Assembly: GCA_002082585.1 (NCBI GenBank)
Contig: CP020563.1
Location: 1,916,001-1,980,000, forward strand
Direction of reading: 5' to 3'
From: Kitasatospora albolonga
Lineage (GTDB): Bacteria; Actinomycetota; Actinomycetes; Streptomycetales; Streptomycetaceae
Length of the DNA stretch: 64,000 nucleotides
In this document: piece after piece, positions 25,244-32,641 of the stretch
Position numbering within the stretch: position 1 is the first letter of the stretch
Layout of the letters: each line of letters starts with the position of its first letter
Position numbers and translations under genes: made by a program
Notes under the pieces: generated by a model
Told to the model about the DNA's origin: nothing
The model's input: only the letters and a program-made list of their open reading frames with translations
The model's database searches: none

Positions 25244-27085
25244 TCCGCGAGATCCGCGAACCCCGCTGCCGACGAGGACGCCGTGCCCCCGAACCCCCCG
25301 CGTGACGAGGACACCGTGCCCTCGCCCCTTCCCCGTACCCTCACCGTCTCCTACGCGGGCGGCGAGGCGCGCCGAGGCCCCCTCACCATGGGCCAGGCCA
25401 ACATGATCCGCTGCATCCTGCGGGACGACCCCACCCACATCAACATCCACGATGTGTGGCCCGTCCCCGAGGGCACCGCCCCGGAGGCCGTGATCGACGC
25501 CCTGCGCACGCTGACCCTGCGGTACGAGGGGCTGCGCACCACGTTCCCGCACACCCCGGGGACCGCGCCCGTGGAGCAGGTCGTGGCGGCGGAGGGCACG
25601 TTCACGATGACCGTCCTCGACCACGACGAACTCCCCGGCGAACCGGCGCGGTACGCGGAGTCGGTGGCGCGGGCGGCCCGGGCCGGACGCTTCGCCCTGG
25701 AGCGGGAGTTCCCGTTGCGGATCTCGCTGCTCACGGTGGGCGGTCTGCCCGCGTACGCGGCCCTGGCGTGCAGCCACGCGGTGGCGGACGGCAGCGCGAT
25801 GGCCGTCCTGCGGGAGGAGTTCCTCGATCTGCTGGCGGGCAAGGAGCTTCCGGAGCCGGCCGCCTCGTCCCCGATCGACCTGGCCGCCGAGGAGAACTCC
25901 CCGGCCGGGCTGCGGAAGTCGGCGGCGTCCCTGCGGTACTGGGAGCGGATCATCGGCTCCGGGCCGCAGGAGATGTTCGCCGAACCGCGCGGCGCGGGCG
26001 CGGACGGCCGGGCCCGGCAGCTGACGCTCCGCTCCCGACGGGGGGCGCGGGCGCTCGCCGAGGCGTCCCGGCGCACCGGGAACCCGGAGGCCACCGTGCT
26101 GCTGGCGGCCTGGTGCGCGCTGGTGGCCCACCGGACGGGCCAGGACGCGTGCGTCACCGCCGTACCGACGTCCAACCGGTTCCACCCCCGGATCGCCCGC
26201 TCGGTGACCACCGCCGCCCAGGACGCGCTGCTCTGCCTGGACGTACGGGTGCCGTCCTTCGACGCCCTGGTGGCCAGGACGTGGGGCGCGGTGCTCAACG
26301 CCTACCGGCACAGCCAGTTCGACTCCGTACGCCTGTGGGAGATGATCGGCCGGGTCACCGCCGAGCGCGGCAGCCACTTCGGGCGGGACGTGGTCTTCAA
26401 CGACGTGAGCGCCCTGCCCGCCGCGCTGCTGGGCACCGCCACGGAGGCCCGCGACGACGCCGAGCTGGAGCTCTCCTGGGGCCCGGCCCAGGCGCTGCCG
26501 ACCCGGCTGCTCGCCTTCACGTACCAGACCGCGCCCCAGCTCCACATCTCCCTGTGGGCCGACCCCGCGCTCTTCACCCCCGAGGAGGCGGAGGGGTTCC
26601 TCTCCGGCCTCGTTCTGCTGCTGGAGGCGGCCGCCGCCGGGGACGTACCGATGGACGCGCTGACCGGGGTGACGGGGGTCCGCACCGCCGAACGCGGCCC
26701 CGACTGGCTCCGGCTGGACGGCTGCTGGGTCTCGCCCGCCGCCGTACGGGACGCCCTGGGCCGGGCGGTCGGCGGGCTGCCGGTCCATGTCGAGGTGACC
26801 GGGGTGGCCGAGGAGCCGGAACGGGACGGCGCAACAGAGGCCGAGGACACCGCAGACACCCCACCACCGGGCCTCACGGCGTACATCGCCTGCGGTGACA
26901 CCCCGTTGACGCCCGCCGAGGCCCACCGGGCACTGACGGCCCTGATCCCCACCGCCGGTTCGGGCGTCCTCGCGCCCCGCCGCTATGTGCTCGTCACGGA
27001 CCCGCCGGCCGACCCGGACCGGAGCGACGCCTGGCGTCGGCTGAAGACCATCGAGGAAGGGACCGGCCGCAGCCGGCAGGTGTGA
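25220..27085 (+). CDS. stand-alone NRPS condensation-domain protein
   Basis: A 621-residue protein. Residues about 50-480 form a condensation-domain fold: a C1-like LTMGQANMIRCI (55-66) and the catalytic motif SHAVADG (185-191), where the active His186 and Asp190-Gly191 are kept and only the first His of HHxxxDG is Ser. A C-terminal 130-residue region (VSPAAVRDALGRAV, GLTAYIACGD, GSGVLAPRRYVLV) looks like a remnant of the adenylation C-terminal subdomain. It may form the amide or ester bond that removes the aminoacyl unit from the carrier protein. ATG 25220 and ATG 25238 both lie in a repeat array, so the start is uncertain. Confidence 0.88.
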   Translation: MAGREPMNSARSANPAADEDAVPPNPPRDEDTVPSPLPRTLTVSYAGGEARRGPLTMGQANMIRCILRDDPTHINIHDVWPVPEGTAPEAVIDALRTLTLRYEGLRTTFPHTPGTAPVEQVVAAEGTFTMTVLDHDELPGEPARYAESVARAARAGRFALEREFPLRISLLTVGGLPAYAALACSHAVADGSAMAVLREEFLDLLAGKELPEPAASSPIDLAAEENSPAGLRKSAASLRYWERIIGSGPQEMFAEPRGAGADGRARQLTLRSRRGARALAEASRRTGNPEATVLLAAWCALVAHRTGQDACVTAVPTSNRFHPRIARSVTTAAQDALLCLDVRVPSFDALVARTWGAVLNAYRHSQFDSVRLWEMIGRVTAERGSHFGRDVVFNDVSALPAALLGTATEARDDAELELSWGPAQALPTRLLAFTYQTAPQLHISLWADPALFTPEEAEGFLSGLVLLLEAAAAGDVPMDALTGVTGVRTAERGPDWLRLDGCWVSPAAVRDALGRAVGGLPVHVEVTGVAEEPERDGATEAEDTADTPPPGLTAYIACGDTPLTPAEAHRALTALIPTAGSGVLAPRRYVLVTDPPADPDRSDAWRRLKTIEEGTGRSRQV

Positions 27086-27086
27086 C

Positions 27087-28364
27087 ATGAGCGTTGACGA
27101 CACGACCCTCCAGCAGAAGCCCGAACCGCTGCCCAGCCCCTGGCGGTCGGGCAGGTTCCAGCTCTTCTTCACGGCCCGCAGCGCGTCGCTGCTGGCCGAC
27201 GGCATGCTGATGGTCTCCCTCACCACCGCCGTGCTGGGAGCGGGCCACGGGGCGAGCGGCGTCGGGTACGCGCTGGCCGCGTGGATGACCCCGATCGTGC
27301 TGCTGGTGCTGTTCGGCGGGGTGCTGGCCGACCGGTTCACCCCGCAGCTGATGATGATCTGCGCCGACGTGGTGCGGATGCTGGCCATGCTCACGCTCGC
27401 CGCGCTGCTCTTCTCCTCCGCCCGCGTCCCGCTCTGGCAGATCATGGCGCTGATGGCGCTCAGCGGGGCCGCGACCGCGATGTTCCAGCCGGGGATGGCG
27501 AGCATGGTCCCCCGGGTGGCGGAGGACATCCAGAAGGCCAACGCGCTGCTGCGCATATCCGAGGCCCTGAGCACGCTGCTGGGCCCCGGCCTGGCGGGGA
27601 TTCTCGTCGCGTACTGGCAGGTGTCGGGCTCGTACCTGGTCATCGCGGCGGCCTACGCGCTCAGCGCGGCGGTCCTGCTGCCCCTGCGGAAGCTGCACAC
27701 CGTCCGCGACGAGGGCGACGCGCCGATGTGGCGCAGGCTCGCGACGGGCTGGCACGAGTTCCGGGCCCGGCAGTGGCTGTGGGGCGTCATCGCGGTCTGG
27801 TCCGTCTACGGCCTGTTCGTGTTCGGCCCCGCGCTGCCGCTGGGTGCGGCGCTGATGATCGAGCAGCACGGGGCGAGCGGGTACGGCTGGATCGCCTCCG
27901 CCGACGGGGCGGGCACGATCATCGGCGGCCTGATCGGGATGCGGGTACGCCCCCGGCGCCCCCTGGTCGCGGGCGCCCTGGCCATGCTGTGCTTCGCGCT
28001 CAACCCGCTGGCCCCGGCGCTGGAATGGTCCTTCGCCGCCACCGCCGTGGCCCATGTGATCGCGGGGTACGGCTTCGCGTTCTGGGGGGTGATGTGGGCG
28101 ACCAGCGTCCAGTCGCACATCCCGCTCACCGTCCTGAGCCGGGTCTCCGCGTACGACGTCGCCGGCTCCATCATGGTCATCCCGCTCGGCCGCGCGCTGG
28201 CGGGCCCGGCCGCCGACGCGTTCGGCGCGAACGAGGTGCTGATCTTCTCCTCGGTCATGTCGTGCGCCCTGCTGGCCGTCATGCTCAGCGTCCCGGCGAT
28301 CCGCGCGCTGCGGCGGGCCCCGGAGGGCCTGCTCCGGAAGACGGAGGGCGAACCGGCGGTCTGA
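27087..28364 (+). CDS. MFS exporter (EntS-like)
   Basis: A 425-residue MFS_3-type transporter with about 12 hydrophobic segments and the loop GGVLADRFTPQLMM after helix 2. These resemble enterobactin-type exporters that secrete siderophores and small peptides. The ATG follows the stop of the condensation gene by 1 base, so it is the last gene of the rightward biosynthetic operon. It is the natural candidate for product export or self-protection. Its stop lies 19 bases before the stop of the convergent HTH gene. Confidence 0.88.
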   Translation: MSVDDTTLQQKPEPLPSPWRSGRFQLFFTARSASLLADGMLMVSLTTAVLGAGHGASGVGYALAAWMTPIVLLVLFGGVLADRFTPQLMMICADVVRMLAMLTLAALLFSSARVPLWQIMALMALSGAATAMFQPGMASMVPRVAEDIQKANALLRISEALSTLLGPGLAGILVAYWQVSGSYLVIAAAYALSAAVLLPLRKLHTVRDEGDAPMWRRLATGWHEFRARQWLWGVIAVWSVYGLFVFGPALPLGAALMIEQHGASGYGWIASADGAGTIIGGLIGMRVRPRRPLVAGALAMLCFALNPLAPALEWSFAATAVAHVIAGYGFAFWGVMWATSVQSHIPLTVLSRVSAYDVAGSIMVIPLGRALAGPAADAFGANEVLIFSSVMSCALLAVMLSVPAIRALRRAPEGLLRKTEGEPAV

Positions 28365-28383
28365 CCCGTACCGTACGGACGGT

Positions 28384-29289
28384 TCAGGAGGGCCCCGGAG
28401 CGGGGGTGTAGCACTCCCGGTGGCCGTCCGGACCGAGCCGGGCGCAGACCCGCAGGGTCTCGGGGCGGTCCGTGGCGACCATGGGCGTGTGGAGGCGCCG
28501 CCCGGTCGCGTACGTGTCGGGTACGTCCACGGTCTGCGGCTCGCCACCCGCCACGGAGACGGTGAAGACGTCCCCGACCCGCTGCCCCCAGACCCGCGCC
28601 CAGCCCGCGCCGCACCCGGCTTCGTACCGCAGGTCGATACGGATGCCGGGCTCGGGCCGGTGGGTGCTGACCGTTTCGGGGTGCATGCCGCAGCGGGTGG
28701 CGATGACGTCCTGCCCGGTGCACCGCTGCCCGTGACAGGCGAACTCGGGCTCGGCGGCCGGAACACCGGAACTCTCCGACCGCCAGGCACCGGCCATGAC
28801 CAGCCAGACGGCACCGAGGAGGGCGACGGCGAGAACGGCACCGACGCGCACGTGACGGACGGAGGGGCGCCGGTGCCGCCGCTCGGGGGGCGGGGACTGC
28901 TCGCGTACGGGTACGGGCGCAGGTACAGGCGCAGGCGCAGGCTCGGGTACGGGCGCAGGCGCGGGTACTTGTGCGGGTACGGGTACTTGTGCAGATGCGG
29001 GTCCGGCTTTCCGCTCGCCCCCGCGCGGGGGCCGGTTCCTGGCCGTCTCGGCGCGCTCCCACAGGGCGAGCGGGTGCGCGGGGGGCTGGCGGGCGAGCCG
29101 GCACAGGGCGACGACCGCCGCACGCGGCGGATGGGTCTTCCCGTTGAGGTAACGCTCCCAGGACGACTTGCTGTACGGGGTCCGGTCCGCGAGCTCCTTC
29201 AGCGACAGCCCGCTGCGCAGCCGGAGGACACGCAGGGCCTCGACGCAGGCGCTCTCCTCGGCGGTCCGCTCCGGGGGCGGCAGGCTCAT
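28384..29289 (-). CDS. XRE-type HTH / transmembrane protein with extracytoplasmic tail
   Basis: A 301-residue protein in three parts. An N-terminal helix-turn-helix domain (about 10-60) contains RSGLSLKELADRTPYSKSSWERYLNGK. A Pro/Ala/Val linker with repeated VPAPAPVP-like units spans about 95-125. One transmembrane helix (GAVLAVALLGAVWLVMAG, about 147-164) precedes a cysteine-containing outer domain with HGQRCTGQDVIATRCGMH and a final CYTPAP. ATG 29289 overlaps the upstream gene's TGA as ATGA. The HTH matches that of its partner (below), so they are probably paralogous membrane-linked regulators. What DNA or signal they read is unknown. Confidence 0.85.
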   Translation of the reverse strand: MSLPPPERTAEESACVEALRVLRLRSGLSLKELADRTPYSKSSWERYLNGKTHPPRAAVVALCRLARQPPAHPLALWERAETARNRPPRGGERKAGPASAQVPVPAQVPAPAPVPEPAPAPVPAPVPVREQSPPPERRHRRPSVRHVRVGAVLAVALLGAVWLVMAGAWRSESSGVPAAEPEFACHGQRCTGQDVIATRCGMHPETVSTHRPEPGIRIDLRYEAGCGAGWARVWGQRVGDVFTVSVAGGEPQTVDVPDTYATGRRLHTPMVATDRPETLRVCARLGPDGHRECYTPAPGPS

Positions 29290-30248
29290 CCTCGTAACAC
29301 CTTCCATGTGTCGGGCCCGACCAGCCCGTCGTCCTCGATCCCCGCCCGCGCCTGCAACCGTTTGACGGCCTGCTCGGTGTTGGGCCCGTAGACCCCGTCC
29401 ACGGCCCCGGGGTCGAGCCCGGCGGCCCGCAGCAGGCACTGGGCCTCGACCACGTCCCAGCTGGTCGTGTTGTGCGCGAGGACGGTCTCGTGCGTACCGC
29501 TGTGCCCGGCGTAGGTGCGTCCGCCGTGCTGCTGGATGCGGCAGGGGTAGGAGGTCTCGCGCCCCCAGACGTACGGCCCCTCGTGGGCGCTGGTGAACGG
29601 GGACCGCGGGGCGGCGGCCTCGCTCCCGCCCTGCCAGGGCTCGGCGACCAGCACCCCTCCGACGACGGCGGCCCCGGCCCCCAGGACGGCGGCCACGGAC
29701 CACCTCCGCCGCCACCACGGCCCGGGGGCGGTACGGTGCGCGGGCACGGCATCAGCGGCACCGGACACGGGAACGGGCACGCCGTCGACGGCACCGGACA
29801 CGGGGACGGCATCAGCGGTACGGGGCACGGCACCGGCGGTACGGGGCACGGCACCGGCGGTACGGGGCGCGGGCACCAGCCCCTGCGCGTCCTCCGCCGC
29901 AGGGCTTCCCGAACGCTCGCCCTCCGCACGCTCAACGGCGACCCCGGCACGCTCCCCCCGCTCCCCCCGCTCCTTCCGCGCGGCGGCATCCGCAGCCGCG
30001 GCCACGTCCCGCAGGGCGAGCAACGGCACCGGGTCGCACCCGGCCACGGTGCACAGCGCCCGGACCGCGTCCGCCGAGGGAAGGGTGCGGCCGTTCAGAT
30101 ACCGCTCCCAGGAGGACTTGCTGTACGCCGTCTTCCTGGCCAGCGCCACCAGGGTCAGCCCGCTGCGGCTCTTCACCGTCCGCAACTCCCCGACCAGCTC
30201 GGCGGCCTGATCGCTCAACGACTCCGGCAGCTCCCGCCCGCGCGGCAT
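29286..30248 (-). CDS. XRE-type HTH / transmembrane / peptidoglycan-binding protein
   Basis: A 320-residue protein. The N-terminal HTH (about 22-70) contains SGLTLVALARKTAYSKSSWERYLNGRT. A linker carries AVPRTAG repeats. One transmembrane helix (about residues 180-200) precedes an outer domain ending in a PG_binding_1 motif (AVDGVYGPNTEQAVKRLQ, then DGLVGPDTW). The layout suggests a membrane-anchored regulator that senses cell-wall polymer outside while its HTH stays inside. ATG 30248 is behind GGGGGAAG; the longer frame is not needed. It overlaps the downstream HTH gene by 4 bases. The 412-base gap upstream probably holds its promoter. Confidence 0.86.
   Translation of the reverse strand: MPRGRELPESLSDQAAELVGELRTVKSRSGLTLVALARKTAYSKSSWERYLNGRTLPSADAVRALCTVAGCDPVPLLALRDVAAAADAAARKERGERGERAGVAVERAEGERSGSPAAEDAQGLVPAPRTAGAVPRTAGAVPRTADAVPVSGAVDGVPVPVSGAADAVPAHRTAPGPWWRRRWSVAAVLGAGAAVVGGVLVAEPWQGGSEAAAPRSPFTSAHEGPYVWGRETSYPCRIQQHGGRTYAGHSGTHETVLAHNTTSWDVVEAQCLLRAAGLDPGAVDGVYGPNTEQAVKRLQARAGIEDDGLVGPDTWKVLRG
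29816..29877. repeat. 21-bp in-frame tandem repeats coding AVPRTAG
   Basis: Identical 21-base copies at 29816-29836 and 29837-29857, with a divergent third copy to about 29877. They lie within the linker of the HTH-peptidoglycan-binding gene and keep its frame. Confidence 0.8.
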
Positions 30249-30660
30249 AACGCTTCCCCCTCTTCTCACCCTGTGACGTCGGCAGGCCCGGCGACCAGCC
30301 CCGCGTCAGCCGCACCTCCGCACCGCCCGCTCCCCCAGGAGAACTGCTCAAAATATTTCACTGCCACACTCAGTCACGCAAAGAAGGCTGATAATTGGGC
30401 CTATACGGCGTTATGCATACGAAGACGTTCACAGCCCCGCCCCGCAGCGCTCAGGGACGTCCCGTCCCGCGTCCGGGGCGTCCCTCCAGGGCCCGACGGA
30501 AGAACCGTAACAGCAGGTCAGACGGGTCGACGTCCCACGTATTCCCGTCCCGCCGTTCTCTGTGGACGCCGGACCGGCGGGACGGGCAAGGTCGGGCCCA
30601 GCGGGTGACGGGACCGAGACTCCGCCGCCCACCGGTCAGAACAGAACGGGGACTTGATCC
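30249..30660. other. 412-base divergent intergenic region
   Basis: No gene is supported. An AT-richer stretch at about 30345-30420 (ATATTT, GATAATTGGG, GTTATGCATACG) stands out against the GC-rich surroundings and probably carries divergent promoters for the HTH pair and the YkuD-like gene. Nothing else is recognisable. Confidence 0.45.
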
Positions 30661-31278
30661 ATGATCAGCCAGACATTCCGCACGCGCTTCGCACCGGCCG
30701 CACTGACGGTCGCGCTCCTGAGCACGGGCATGTCGGCGGCGGCCGTCCAGCCCGCCGCCGCCCAGCCGGCCGAAGCGGCGGCGACGTTCGCGGCGGCGGG
30801 CAAGAAGCCGGGGAAGCCGCAGCAGTACCTCAAGTTCGTCAAGAACAAGAAGAACCCGAGCAACTCCAGGCTCCACCTGATGATGAAGGGCAAGAAGAAG
30901 GCCGTCGCCTCCTGGCGGGCCGGTTCGGGCAACGGCTCGACGAACGCCTGCAAGCCGAACGCCGGGTGGCTCCCCAACGGCTCGTACAAGATCGAGTTCC
31001 ACCAGAAGGACTTCAACGGGAGCGCCATCAAGGGCTATGTCATCAAGCTGCAGGACAAGAAGTGCAGCAACGGCACCAAGCGCACCGAACTCTTCATCCA
31101 CAGCGAGATGCAGAAGAACGGCAAGCAGGGCCCCAAGAAGGGCAAGGACTCCCCGTGGCGCTGGGAGGGCGACCACGACTACAAGTCCCTGGCCTGCATC
31201 AAGCTGAAGCCCGCCCACATCAAGAGCCTGTTCACCAAGTCGGCCAAGGGCTGGCCCAAGACCCTCAAGGTCGTCTGA
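30661..31278 (+). CDS. secreted YkuD-like (L,D-transpeptidase fold) protein
   Basis: A 205-residue secreted protein with a Sec signal peptide (residues 1 to about 40, ending near AAAQPAEAA). The mature part is strongly basic and Lys-rich. Residues His147 (LFIHSEM) and Cys179 (SLACIKL) match in spacing and context the His and Cys of the YkuD motif (HG-x-x and S-x-GCIRL). This suggests a divergent L,D-transpeptidase-type catalytic fold that could act on peptidoglycan stem peptides. The usual Gly before the catalytic Cys is Ala. Start ATG 30661. A strong terminator follows. The HTH-peptidoglycan-binding pair next door supports a cell-wall context. Confidence 0.78.
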   Translation: MISQTFRTRFAPAALTVALLSTGMSAAAVQPAAAQPAEAAATFAAAGKKPGKPQQYLKFVKNKKNPSNSRLHLMMKGKKKAVASWRAGSGNGSTNACKPNAGWLPNGSYKIEFHQKDFNGSAIKGYVIKLQDKKCSNGTKRTELFIHSEMQKNGKQGPKKGKDSPWRWEGDHDYKSLACIKLKPAHIKSLFTKSAKGWPKTLKVV

Positions 31279-31317
31279 CACTCCACCACCACTGACCGAA
31301 CAGCCCCTGCCCCCACC

Positions 31318-31357
31318 CTGCCCTCCTCCGGCGAACCGCCTCGCCGGAGGAGGGCAG
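31318..31357. terminator. strong hairpin terminator after the YkuD-like gene
   Basis: Perfect 17-base arms (31318-31334 and 31341-31357) around a 6-base loop, 40 bases after the stop. Confidence 0.88.
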
Positions 31358-31496
31358 CTCTCGTCCCACCGGACGCCCCCCCACCCGGAGATCAGGAGAA
31401 GCAACGGCCGCCGCCCTCCCCGCCCTTACCGGATCAGAACACGCTGGCCGCTTTCGAGATTGCTCACGAAAAGCGCGCCATGACAGCATCCCGTAC

Positions 31497-31997
31497 ATGA
31501 CCGATCACGGGGACGACATACCTGAGCCCGGCCGCAGGTCCAGGCTCGCCGAGCTGGCCGACTGGACGGTGTCCGGGGCTCCGGCGAAGACCACGCCGGA
31601 CCCCGCACCGATGCCTTCGCAGAAGCCGGTGGACGCACTGGCGTCCGCCCGGCGGGAGTTCGCGGTACTGCTGGGTGAGTTCCGGCGTACGGCGGTGCTG
31701 GTGCCGTTCGATCCGTACGGGAGTCTGTGGACGGCGGACCAGAACGGGGTGCGCTGGATCTGTGCCTTCTCGGACGAGGAGGCTCTCGCCCGGTTCGCGC
31801 GGGCGCAGGGGGACGGCGCGCGGGAATGGAGCTACCGCACCGTCCTCGGCGCGCGCCTCCTGGACGTGATGGTGCCGATGCTGCCGGGTCCGGCAGGCGT
31901 GGCCCTGGACGCGGGGAGCACGGACGGTGTGCTGTTCCCGCCGGTCGCGGGCATCGTGCCCGACCGTGCGGTGGTCGATCCGGGGAAGACGGGATGA
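31497..31997 (+). CDS. SseB-family N-terminal domain protein
   Basis: A 166-residue soluble protein. A polar N-terminal 45 residues precede an SseB-like fold (EFAVLLGEFRRTAVLVPFD, GVRWICAFSDEEALARFAR, VLFPPVAG). SseB-like domains occur in many bacteria beside type VII and polymorphic-toxin genes, usually with unclear roles. It opens the toxin operon and overlaps the following gene as ATGA at 31994-31997. The 218-base spacer upstream includes the terminator of the previous gene and AT-richer bases near 31440-31490 that could be its promoter. Confidence 0.8.
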   Translation: MTDHGDDIPEPGRRSRLAELADWTVSGAPAKTTPDPAPMPSQKPVDALASARREFAVLLGEFRRTAVLVPFDPYGSLWTADQNGVRWICAFSDEEALARFARAQGDGAREWSYRTVLGARLLDVMVPMLPGPAGVALDAGSTDGVLFPPVAGIVPDRAVVDPGKTG

Positions 31998-32641
31998 GCG
32001 GGGAGAACGCGGATCTGAACGTGCCTCCGGCGGTTCTGGCGCAGATCGCGGAGGGCATCGACCTGGCACACGCCGAGTTGAAGGATCTCGGCATGCTCGG
32101 GCGGGCGGCGGCGGGGCGGGGCTTCTCGGATCTCGCCCTGTCGGGGCTGGAGTTGGGGCACGGCGGTCTGACCTCTCAGTTCGAGACGTTCTGCAAGCGG
32201 TGGGAGTGGGGGGTACGGGCACTGTCCCAGCGGGGCAACCTCCTCGCGGCCGGACTGGGCCTGTCCGCGGGCTCGTTCGCCGAGGAGGAGCAGTACGTCA
32301 AGGACTCGATCAAGATCGCGGTGAACTCCGTCAACGGAAACCCCCACCTGTCCGAGGACGAGGTCAAGGGCATGAGCTGGGACACGATCAGCAAGCAGCG
32401 CGCCTATGACGATCCGGACTGGAGCGCGGAGTCCTTCACCGAGGCGCACGGCGAGGTGAAGCAGCAGTGGAAGGACACCGTGTACGACGTCGAGGACGCG
32501 TTGCTCGACCAGGGCGAGCGGGTCGGCTACATCGACCCGGCGGTCCGTGAGGCCGTGGACGAGCAGCTCAAGGAGCGGCTGAACCCGTCGCCGGAGATCA
32601 TCGCGCAGGCCGAGCAGCCGCGCTGGCCGGAGAAGGGCTGA
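31994..32641 (+). CDS. small helical protein of the toxin operon
   Basis: A 215-residue, mostly helical, charged protein. It has a WXG100/ESX-like feel: an N-terminal helix rich in LAQIAEGIDLAHAELKDL, then CKRWEWGVRALSQRG, with the W-x-W-G pair near its middle. No enzyme motif is visible. It lies between the SseB-like gene and the RHS gene with overlaps of 4 bases (start) and 1 base (TGATG, end). Such partners often act as chaperones or co-secreted partners of type VII-exported toxins. The family is not recognised with certainty; the secretion link is inferred from context. Confidence 0.75.
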   Translation: MSGENADLNVPPAVLAQIAEGIDLAHAELKDLGMLGRAAAGRGFSDLALSGLELGHGGLTSQFETFCKRWEWGVRALSQRGNLLAAGLGLSAGSFAEEEQYVKDSIKIAVNSVNGNPHLSEDEVKGMSWDTISKQRAYDDPDWSAESFTEAHGEVKQQWKDTVYDVEDALLDQGERVGYIDPAVREAVDEQLKERLNPSPEIIAQAEQPRWPEKG

